Source: Flavobacteriales bacterium
GTDB taxonomy: Bacteria > Bacteroidota > Bacteroidia > Flavobacteriales > Flavobacteriaceae
Direction of reading: 5' to 3'
Assembly (NCBI GenBank): GCA_027039975.1
Contig: JALWFE010000067.1
Span: forward strand, 1 to 36,103
Length of the DNA stretch: 36,103 nucleotides
The notes under the pieces are model-generated. The model was not told the DNA's origin and did not search any database. It was given only the letters and a program-made list of their open reading frames with translations. Positions 9,356-16,233 of the stretch are shown here, in pieces (the first letter of the stretch is position 1; each line of letters opens with the position of its first letter). Position numbers and translations under genes: made by a program.

Positions 9356-9784
9356 ATGAAAGCAAAAGTAGTGGTAACCACCAACAAAAACGGTGATAAA
9401 ATAGCCGGACATGCCGGACATGTCAGATATTTTAAAATTTATGAAATAGACCAAAACGAAGGTTTGACCGGTTCAAAATTAATCAAAGTCGATAAAGAAC
9501 ATACATTACATAATTTATTGCACAATCCGGATATAAATCCCGATGAACATGAAGTGTTAACCGGTCAAATTTTATTGACAGGCAGTATCGGTATGGGTGC
9601 TATTCAAAAATTAGCTATGCTAGGGGTTCGTGCATATATAGTGGAAGAAAAAAATCCCGATGAAGCGGTTGAAAAATTGATAGCAGGTACGCTGCGAGCC
9701 GTTGATCCGAGAACAATACAGCATTCGCATCACCATCATCACCACGATCATAAAGATCACGATTGTGACGGACATCATCATTAA
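9356..9784 (+). CDS. dinitrogenase iron-molybdenum cofactor (NifX/NifB-type) domain protein with His-rich C-terminus
   Basis: NifX-like N-terminal pattern (GHAGHVRYFKIYE, LLTGSIGMGAIQKLAMLGVRAY) and tail HSHHHHHHDHKDHDCDGHHH. Confidence 0.7.
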   Translation: MKAKVVVTTNKNGDKIAGHAGHVRYFKIYEIDQNEGLTGSKLIKVDKEHTLHNLLHNPDINPDEHEVLTGQILLTGSIGMGAIQKLAMLGVRAYIVEEKNPDEAVEKLIAGTLRAVDPRTIQHSHHHHHHDHKDHDCDGHHH

Positions 9785-9910
9785 AACGTACGGAATCATT
9801 ACAAATATTGTTTACAACTGATGTTATGATTTTTTTGTAATAAATTTGTCTGATATTCGTTAAAATAAACAAAAAGCATTGATAAACCTAACAATTAAAA
9901 AAGTATTTTT

Positions 9911-10501
9911 ATGAAAAAGTCTTATGGAATAATTATTGGTATTGTTGTAATCGTATTTGTTTTATACCGTTTTTTTGCAGGATTTTACAACACGGCAGTT
10001 ACTTATCAAGAAAATGCTAAAACCGCTTGGTCGAAAGTGGAGAGTGCTTATCAGCGACGTGCGGATTTGATTCCAAATCTGGTAAACACCGTCAAGGGTT
10101 ATGCGGCACATGAAAAAGAAACTTTGGAAGCCGTTATCAAAGCCAGAGCGTCGGCTACTCAAACCAAAATAGACCCTTCCAATATTACTCCCGAACAATT
10201 GGCAAAATTCCAACAGGCTCAACAAGGATTAAGCGGTGCATTGAGCCGTTTATTGGTAACGGTCGAAAAATATCCCGACCTTAAAGCCGACAAGCATTTT
10301 TTGGAATTGCAAAGTCAATTGGAAGGCACTGAAAACCGCATCAAAGTGGAGCGGGACCGTTTTAATGATGCTGTCAATAAGTACAATATCCATATCAAGC
10401 GGTTTCCCGGTAATTTGTTAGCCGGTATGTTCGGTTTTAAAGAAATGGCAAGATTTCAAAGTGAAAAAGGTGCCGAAAAAGCACCAAAAGTTCAGTTTTA
10501 A
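9911..10501 (+). CDS. lemA: LemA family protein
   Basis: N-terminal TM, AWSKVESAYQRRADLIPNLVNTVKGYAAHEKETLEAVIKAR. Confidence 0.93.
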   Translation: MKKSYGIIIGIVVIVFVLYRFFAGFYNTAVTYQENAKTAWSKVESAYQRRADLIPNLVNTVKGYAAHEKETLEAVIKARASATQTKIDPSNITPEQLAKFQQAQQGLSGALSRLLVTVEKYPDLKADKHFLELQSQLEGTENRIKVERDRFNDAVNKYNIHIKRFPGNLLAGMFGFKEMARFQSEKGAEKAPKVQF

Positions 10502-10504
10502 TCG

Positions 10505-10942
10505 ATGAAACCGGAAGATTTTTTTACACCGGAAGAAGAACAACGGATCGTTGCCGCTATCAAACAAGCCGAAAAAAATACATCCGGAGAGATACGGGTG
10601 CATTTGGAATCCAAAAGCAAGGAAAAACCGACTTTGGAATACGTTTGGAAAATTTTTGAAGCTATTGGCATGCGGCAAACCGCACAAGCCAACGGTGTAT
10701 TGTTTTATATCGATATCAATCACCGGACTTTTGTAATTGTTGCCGACGAAGGTATCAATAAGGTCGTGCCGGAGAATTTTTGGGAGGAAATAACGAAAAT
10801 TGTTACCAACGGTTTTAAACAAGGAAAATATGTCGAAGCTTTGGAACAGGGTATTTTAAAAGTCGGGGAACAACTCAAACAATATTTTCCCTATCAAGAC
10901 GATGATGTCAATGAGTTACCCGATGAAATCTCTAAACACTAG
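10505..10942 (+). CDS. TPM-domain protein, no signal peptide
   Basis: FTPEEEQRIVAAIKQAEKNTSGEIRVHLE; FYIDINHRTFVIVADEGI; directly follows lemA. Confidence 0.85.
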   Translation: MKPEDFFTPEEEQRIVAAIKQAEKNTSGEIRVHLESKSKEKPTLEYVWKIFEAIGMRQTAQANGVLFYIDINHRTFVIVADEGINKVVPENFWEEITKIVTNGFKQGKYVEALEQGILKVGEQLKQYFPYQDDDVNELPDEISKH

Positions 10943-10950
10943 TATCATCA

Positions 10951-11802
10951 GTGAAACCTTTTTTATCCAAATTTTTTACTTTACTTTTTCTAACGCTTGC
11001 ATTTAATGTAAGCGGTCAGGATATACCGCCTTTAAAAATCGAAGAAGACGGCTTGCCAGCCAAACCGCCTTTATCTGTCCAACAAACGCATTCGGTTTAC
11101 GATTACGCCAAAATGTTATCGCCCGAAGAACGCCGGATGCTCGAAACCAAAATCAGTAAATATTACGATTCAACTTCCACGCAGATTGTTATCGCTACGA
11201 TAATCAAAGTGAATGATGATATTTCGCTTTATGGAACCGAGTGGGCGCACAAATGGGGTATCGGACAGAAAGGCAAGGATAACGGCGTTTTTATTTTGGT
11301 ATCGAAAGACGACAGGAAGATAACTATCCGTACCGGTTATGGCGTGGAACATTTATTGACAGATGCTCTATCACGTTTTGTTATCGAAAAAGATATTATT
11401 CCGAATTTTAAGAAAGGTCAATACTATGAAGGCTTGTCAGGAGCGGTGGACACTATTATGAAAATTTTGACCGGGGCATTTAAAAATGATAATGTTTTCG
11501 AGGAAGTTCCTGAACAATCGGGAGATGTTTTTTGGTTAGTGGTTGCCATATTACTTATAATTTTTATGTATGTTTTTATTGTTAAAGGAGGTGGTTCCGG
11601 TGGCAGTAGTGGTGGTGGTAGTCCGTGGCGCACGTCAGGACCTATTATATTTACCGGTAGTGGCAAAAGTTCTTCGGGTAGCAGTTCCTGGGGCGGTGGT
11701 TCTTGGGGCGGCAGTTCAGGAGGCGGCTCTTGGGGCGGCGGATTTAGCGGTGGCTTCGGTGGCGGTGGATTCGGCGGCGGCGGTGCAACCGGTAGCTGGT
11801 AG
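10951..11802 (+). CDS. TPM-domain membrane protein with Gly/Ser-rich tail
   Basis: Signal peptide, VYDYAKMLSPEERRMLETKIS, DRKITIRTGYGVEHLLTDA, TM helix, glycine-rich C-terminus. Confidence 0.88.
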   Translation: MKPFLSKFFTLLFLTLAFNVSGQDIPPLKIEEDGLPAKPPLSVQQTHSVYDYAKMLSPEERRMLETKISKYYDSTSTQIVIATIIKVNDDISLYGTEWAHKWGIGQKGKDNGVFILVSKDDRKITIRTGYGVEHLLTDALSRFVIEKDIIPNFKKGQYYEGLSGAVDTIMKILTGAFKNDNVFEEVPEQSGDVFWLVVAILLIIFMYVFIVKGGGSGGSSGGGSPWRTSGPIIFTGSGKSSSGSSSWGGGSWGGSSGGGSWGGGFSGGFGGGGFGGGGATGSW

Positions 11803-11855
11803 TTTCTAGTAACAAGTATCAAGTAGCAAGTATCAAGTATCAAGTAGCAAGCGGA
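11800..11855 (+). repeat. AAGTNNN heptad array overlapping the TPM gene stop
   Basis: TAGTTTC TAGTAAC AAGTATC AAGTAGC AAGTATC AAGTATC AAGTAGC AAGCGGA; the stop TAG (11800-11802) is the first three bases. Confidence 0.75.
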
Positions 11856-11866
11856 GCGTAGCGACG

Positions 11867-11978
11867 TCCCGTGCCTCCGACGTAAGTCGGGGGAGCGGGA
11901 TAGATACGTTGCATGCAACGTCTTAATTGAAAAATGAAACAAAGTGACATTCCGTCTCCATTGTAAGCGGGATTGAAA
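11867..11978 (+). repeat. Modular palindrome/hairpin element, copy 1
   Basis: Nested hairpin TCCCG..CCGAC-GTAA-GTCGG..CGGGA, 16-bp palindrome ACGTTGCATGCAACGT (11906-11921), then CTTAATTGAAAAATGAAAC; inverted copy at 34571-34676. Confidence 0.75.
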
Positions 11979-11988
11979 ATGAAAAAAA

Positions 11989-12016
11989 AATCTAAAATCT
12001 AAAATCTAGCTTCTAA
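11989..12016. repeat. AATCNNN-type heptad array
   Basis: AATCTAA AATCTAA AATCTAG CTTCTAA. Confidence 0.65.
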
Positions 12017-12055
12017 AATTTATTAAGTTCGTATCTTTACGGCAAAATATTTGAA

Positions 12056-13360
12056 ATGCTCCGGAAACTTCAACAAAATTTTCAAAAAATCCCCGGTTGG
12101 CAAAATAAAAAATATTTACTGGCTGTTTCCGGTGGCATTGACAGTATGGTATTGGCTGATATTTTGCTAAAACTTGAATTACGTTTTGAATTGGCACACT
12201 GTAATTTCAAACTTCGCGGACCGGAAAGTGATGCCGATCAAGAATTTGTTGAAAAATATGCCTCTGAACACCAAATTCCCGTCCATATTAAAGTTTGCAC
12301 AATTTCAGATACAGAAAACATTCAAATTGCCGCCCGTAATGCCCGGTATCAATGGTTTGACAGTCTGGTTGATCACTACGGTTTTGATTACATCTTGACA
12401 GCTCATCATCTCGATGACAGTATAGAAACTTTTTTTATCAATTTACTGCGGGCTACCGGTTTGAAAGGTTTGTCGGGCATCGTTAATCATCACAAATTAT
12501 TCCGTCCTTTGTCGGATATCAGCCGTGAAGAAATTGTGAAATATGCCACACAAAATCATTTGTCTTGGCGGGAGGACAGCAGTAATTTATCAGACAAATA
12601 CCGCCGGAATTTTATCCGGCACCATATTATTCCGGAATTAAAAAAATTACAACCCGGATTTTACAAAAGTTTTTCCAAGACCTTTACTTATTTGCAACAA
12701 AGTCAATCGGTTATAGACGAATGGTTTGAAACGGTCAAAAACCGCGTAGTGATAAAGGAAAACGCGGTCTTAAAATTAGATTTGAAACAATTTGATACCG
12801 TCATTCAAAAAGATTTGTTTTTGTATCAATGGCTATCGCTCTATGGTTTTTCGGATATGGAAGGGATAAACCGGTTGTTGACCGGTCAAACCGGTAAAGA
12901 AATATTCAGTAAAGAATTCCGTTTAACCAAACACGGGGATTTTTTATTATTGCAAAAATCCGGTCCGGTTGATGTGCAAACGTACAAGTTAGATAAACAT
13001 ACCAAGGAAATAAACGAGCCGTTACCATTAAAATTAGAGATTATTGACAGAAATGAGTTGAATGAGGAAGTTTTTAAAACAGCCGGTTTGCATGAAATTT
13101 ATATCGATTACGCTTTGATAAAATTTCCTTTGATATTACGAAAATGGCAGCCGGGTGATTATTTTTATCCGTTTGGCATGTCAGGAAAAAAGAAATTAAG
13201 CGACTATTTTACGGATATTAAATTGTCAAAACCTGATAAAGAAAAAATTTGGCTACTATGCAATGGTGTTGATGTTGTGTGGGTTATAGGTAAACGTATG
13301 GATGAACGGTATAAAATTACATCAAAAACTAAAAAAATATTACATTTGCGGTTAATTTAG
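12056..13360 (+). CDS. tilS: tRNA(Ile)-lysidine synthetase
   Basis: YLLAVSGGIDSMVLADIL PP-loop, AHHLDDSIETFFINLLR, C-terminal domain with WQPGDYFYPFGMSGKKKLSDYF. Confidence 0.93.
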   Translation: MLRKLQQNFQKIPGWQNKKYLLAVSGGIDSMVLADILLKLELRFELAHCNFKLRGPESDADQEFVEKYASEHQIPVHIKVCTISDTENIQIAARNARYQWFDSLVDHYGFDYILTAHHLDDSIETFFINLLRATGLKGLSGIVNHHKLFRPLSDISREEIVKYATQNHLSWREDSSNLSDKYRRNFIRHHIIPELKKLQPGFYKSFSKTFTYLQQSQSVIDEWFETVKNRVVIKENAVLKLDLKQFDTVIQKDLFLYQWLSLYGFSDMEGINRLLTGQTGKEIFSKEFRLTKHGDFLLLQKSGPVDVQTYKLDKHTKEINEPLPLKLEIIDRNELNEEVFKTAGLHEIYIDYALIKFPLILRKWQPGDYFYPFGMSGKKKLSDYFTDIKLSKPDKEKIWLLCNGVDVVWVIGKRMDERYKITSKTKKILHLRLI

Positions 13361-13392
13361 TATCAAGTATCAAGTATCAAGTAGCAAGTTGG
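13358..13392 (+). repeat. AAGTNNN heptad array overlapping the tilS stop
   Basis: tAGTATC AAGTATC AAGTATC AAGTAGC AAGTTGG; the stop TAG (13358-13360) is the start of unit 1. Confidence 0.75.
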
Positions 13393-13421
13393 ATAAGAGA
13401 TGAGTGATGAGGGATAATTTA

Positions 13422-13582
13422 GTTGAAAGTGCGAAGTGCCAAGTGGAAAGTGCGGTTTTGTTAGTTGAAAGTGCGAAGTGCCAAGTGGAAAGTGCGGTTT
13501 TGTTAGTTGAAAGTGCGAAGTGCCAAGTGGAAAGTGCGGTTTTGTTAGTTGAAAGTGCGAAGTGCCAAGTGGAAAGTGCGAA
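13422..13582. repeat. 42-bp tandem repeat (6 heptads), 3 full copies plus partial fourth
   Basis: GTTGAAAGTGCGAAGTGCCAAGTGGAAAGTGCGGTTTTGTTA at 13422, 13464, 13506; partial at 13548. Confidence 0.95.
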
Positions 13583-13583
13583 T

Positions 13584-13611
13584 GAGTTGAAAGTTGAAAG
13601 TTAAAAGTTAT
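13584..13611. repeat. AAGTTNA heptad array
   Basis: GAGTTGA AAGTTGA AAGTTAA AAGTTAT. Confidence 0.75.
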
Positions 13612-13632
13612 ACTTCGACAAGCTCAGTGACC
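13612..13632 (+). repeat. ACTTCGACAAGCTCAGTGACC element
   Basis: Near-identical to 1887-1908 and 13658-13679. Confidence 0.75.
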
Positions 13633-13657
13633 TATTAAATGGAGAATTGAAAATGGA

Positions 13658-13679
13658 CACTTCGACAAGCTCAGTGACC
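13658..13679 (+). repeat. CACTTCGACAAGCTCAGTGACC element
   Basis: Direct repeat of 13612-13632. Confidence 0.75.
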
Positions 13680-13688
13680 AGATTTCTC

Positions 13689-13706
13689 TCCCGACTTTCG
13701 TCGGGA
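13689..13706. repeat. TCCCGAC-TTTC-GTCGGGA hairpin
   Basis: Perfect 7-bp stem with 4-nt loop. Confidence 0.7.
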
Positions 13707-13723
13707 TCGAAATGACACCGGCA

Positions 13724-13835
13724 CCTGACACCCGACATCGGACATCCAACATCCGACACCCGACACCGGACATCGGACATCCGACATCCAACATCCGACA
13801 CCCGACATCGGACATCGGACATCCGACATCCGACA
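13724..13835. repeat. YCNRACA heptad array, 16 units
   Basis: 112 bp = 16 x 7; units are TCCGACA, TCGGACA, CCCGACA, TCCAACA, CCGGACA, CCTGACA; ACA fixed. Confidence 0.9.
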
Positions 13836-13837
13836 TC

Positions 13838-13902
13838 AAATAACCGATTAACCAAATAACCAGATAACCAACATCATCAAATAACCAAATAACCGATTAA
13901 AC
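13838..13902. repeat. NNNTAACC octamer array, ends 9 bp before dsbD start
   Basis: AAATAACC GATTAACC AAATAACC AGATAACC (AACATCATC) AAATAACC AAATAACC GATTAAAC. Confidence 0.8.
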
Positions 13903-13911
13903 AATAAAATC

Positions 13912-16143
13912 ATGAAAAAACTGTGGCTTATATTTTTCTGGATATCTTTTACGGCTGTTGCACAATTAGGACAGCAAAAAATTGTCAATCCTCTTAAATG
14001 GCATACAAGTGTTGAAAAAACCGGAGATGACACATACAATTTGATTTTTGAGGCGGATATTGAAGACGGTTGGCATTTGTATTCACAATTTAACGATCCG
14101 AGGGGTTCTTTGCCTATCGAATTTGAATGGCTTGACGCCAAAGGCAATTATGAAGTCATTGGTAAAGCCAAAGAAATCAATACGCATAAAGCTTATAATA
14201 AAGTTTTTAAAGTTACCGAAACTTTCTTTTCAAAACATGCCAAACTGATTCAACCGGTCAAGGTTCTGAAAAAAGATTTGAAAAAAATCGCTGTCACACT
14301 TTACGGGCAAGCTTGTAAGGAGTCGTGTATTCAAATTAAAGAAAATTTTACTTTTGATTTGACCAAAGCCAAAACCGTAAAACCGGAAAAATCCGATAAA
14401 AGCACAAAAAGCGTAAATGCAATAAAACAATCCGGTGAAACAAATAGTAGTGTTTCTCAAACGGCTGATGTTCCAAAAGATAAACAACAAAAACAATCCG
14501 TTGAAACCAAAGCGAAAACTACCGGAGACGAAGCCGGGACAAACGCAACCGATAGTACCAAGCAAGAAAAAGATTTGACGGAAGGTGGCAAATACACACC
14601 AATCCCCGTGCCGAAAGACGAAATTGAAACAGGGGAGAAAGTGGAGCAAGCCGGTGATGTGCCTGTTCAACCAAAAAAGCGAACCGATTGGAGTATTTTC
14701 TGGACGGCTTTTATTGCCGGTTTGTTGGTATTGTTAACACCTTGTGTATTCCCGATGATTCCTTTAACGATTAGTTTTTTCACCAAACAAAATGAAAAAA
14801 GTACCGGTGAAGGCAGACGCAATGCATTGGTATATGCCATTTCAATCGTTTTGATTTACGTGGCGTTCAGTTTACCGTTTCATTTGTTGGAAAAGGTTGA
14901 CAGTTCGATGTTTAACGCTATGGCAACCAATACTTGGGTTAATTTGTTTTTCTTTATCATTTTTGTTTTGTTTGCTTTAAATTTATTCGGTGTCGAAAAA
15001 CTTGATCCGGTTCGTATTATTCCGCAATCGTGGGTGAGTTCCGCCGATAAGCAATCCAACAAAGGCGGTATATTAGCCGGTTTTTTTATGGCGTTAACCT
15101 TGGTGATAGTTTCGTTTTCCTGTACCGGTCCGGCTTTGGGATTTATTTTAGGAAATGTTGCTAACAGTGCCGGTGGTGCCGTTTCGCTAACTTATGCTAT
15201 GCTCGGTTTCGGACTGGGAATTGCTATTCCGTTCGGTATTTTGGCCTTTTTTCCGGTCTTACTCAACAAATTACCGCGTTCGGGCGCTTGGCTCAACAGT
15301 GTTAAGGTAATTTTCGGTTTTATAGAATTGGCATTTGCTTTCAAATTTTTATCCAATGCCGATTTGGTCAATCAATGGCATTTTTTGGAACGCGAAGTTT
15401 TTATTGCTATTTGGATAGCTATTACGGTAAGTATGGCCATGTATTTATTCGGTAAAATCCGTCTACCTCACGATGCGCCTGTTGAAAATTTAAGTGTTTT
15501 CAGATTTTTACTCGGTTTGTTTACATTGTCATTTGCTTTTTATTTGATACCCGGATTGTGGGGAGCACCCTTGAATATCATCAGCGGATTTCCACCACCT
15601 ATGAAATATGCCGAATCTAAATTTGGTGTCGGTTATTCCAAAACCATATCTGCGGCACAAACACATCATCAGGATTTGCCCGAAGGAGCGGAATACGGTC
15701 CTCATAATATTATTGCTTTTGAAGATTATGATGTGGCTATGGCTTATGCCAAAAAAGTCAACAAACCTTTATTGATAGATTTTACGGGAAGGGCTTGCCA
15801 AAATTGCCGTTTGATGGAAGAAAATGTGTGGAGTAAAGATAAAATTTTACCGATTTTTAAAAATGAAGTGGTTTTGGTCTCACTCTATGTCGATGAACGC
15901 ACCAAGTTGCCCGAAGACAAACAATATATTTCAAAATATACCGGAGATAAAGTCACTACGGTTGGTCAAAAATGGAGTGAATTTGAAACTTATAAATATA
16001 AAAATAATTCGCAACCGCTGTATGTTATTGAAAATCACGAAGGTAAAAATATGAATGAACCGATAGGTTATACGCCAGAAGTTGATGTGTATTACAAGTG
16101 GCTGAAAAAAGGTATTGAAAATTTCAAAAAACAACAAAAATAA
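13912..16143 (+). CDS. dsbD: DsbD-family thiol:disulfide interchange protein
   Basis: Signal peptide, N-terminal DsbD domain, polytopic core with LTPCVFPMIPLT, C-terminal thioredoxin domain DFTGRACQNCRLMEENVW. Confidence 0.9.
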   Translation: MKKLWLIFFWISFTAVAQLGQQKIVNPLKWHTSVEKTGDDTYNLIFEADIEDGWHLYSQFNDPRGSLPIEFEWLDAKGNYEVIGKAKEINTHKAYNKVFKVTETFFSKHAKLIQPVKVLKKDLKKIAVTLYGQACKESCIQIKENFTFDLTKAKTVKPEKSDKSTKSVNAIKQSGETNSSVSQTADVPKDKQQKQSVETKAKTTGDEAGTNATDSTKQEKDLTEGGKYTPIPVPKDEIETGEKVEQAGDVPVQPKKRTDWSIFWTAFIAGLLVLLTPCVFPMIPLTISFFTKQNEKSTGEGRRNALVYAISIVLIYVAFSLPFHLLEKVDSSMFNAMATNTWVNLFFFIIFVLFALNLFGVEKLDPVRIIPQSWVSSADKQSNKGGILAGFFMALTLVIVSFSCTGPALGFILGNVANSAGGAVSLTYAMLGFGLGIAIPFGILAFFPVLLNKLPRSGAWLNSVKVIFGFIELAFAFKFLSNADLVNQWHFLEREVFIAIWIAITVSMAMYLFGKIRLPHDAPVENLSVFRFLLGLFTLSFAFYLIPGLWGAPLNIISGFPPPMKYAESKFGVGYSKTISAAQTHHQDLPEGAEYGPHNIIAFEDYDVAMAYAKKVNKPLLIDFTGRACQNCRLMEENVWSKDKILPIFKNEVVLVSLYVDERTKLPEDKQYISKYTGDKVTTVGQKWSEFETYKYKNNSQPLYVIENHEGKNMNEPIGYTPEVDVYYKWLKKGIENFKKQQK

Positions 16144-16149
16144 GCGAAG

Positions 16150-16176
16150 CCGGTTGCAAAAAGCAACCGGTTTTTT
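16150..16176 (+). terminator. Rho-independent terminator of dsbD
   Basis: CCGGTTGC-AAAAA-GCAACCGG followed by TTTTTT. Confidence 0.85.
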
Positions 16177-16209
16177 CGTTTTGTAGCGCTTCGGCTCATT
16201 TAAAAATTG

Positions 16210-16217
16210 TAAATTTG
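16210..16217 (+). promoter_or_regulatory. -7 box TAAATTTG upstream of porin
   Basis: Matches TAnnTTTG; 16 nt upstream of GTG start; -33 box not evident. Confidence 0.4.
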
Positions 16218-16233
16218 TCCAAAAACCGATTTA

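Noticed and set aside
10505-11802. Recent tandem duplication of TPM genes
   Set aside because: The proteins differ strongly (signal peptide, TM, tail); lemA-TPM-TPM clusters are, to my knowledge, common in Bacteroidota.
11424-11942. Minus-strand proline-rich ORF (PPPPNPPPPKPPLNPPPQEPPPE)
   Set aside because: Antisense of the Gly-rich tail of the TPM protein.
13404-13604. ORF with 14-aa repeat VESAKCQVESAVLL
   Set aside because: Open frame follows from a 42-bp repeat without stops; no plausible protein context and the same heptads occur in clearly non-coding gaps.
13724-13835. CRISPR-like array
   Set aside because: Units are 7 bp with no spacers and no cas genes nearby.
13601-13855. Minus-strand Cys/Arg-rich repeat ORFs (VGCRMSDVRCRVSD...)
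   Set aside because: Translation of the YCNRACA array and CTTCGAC elements; period 7 shifts frame so several frames are open. Not a peptide.
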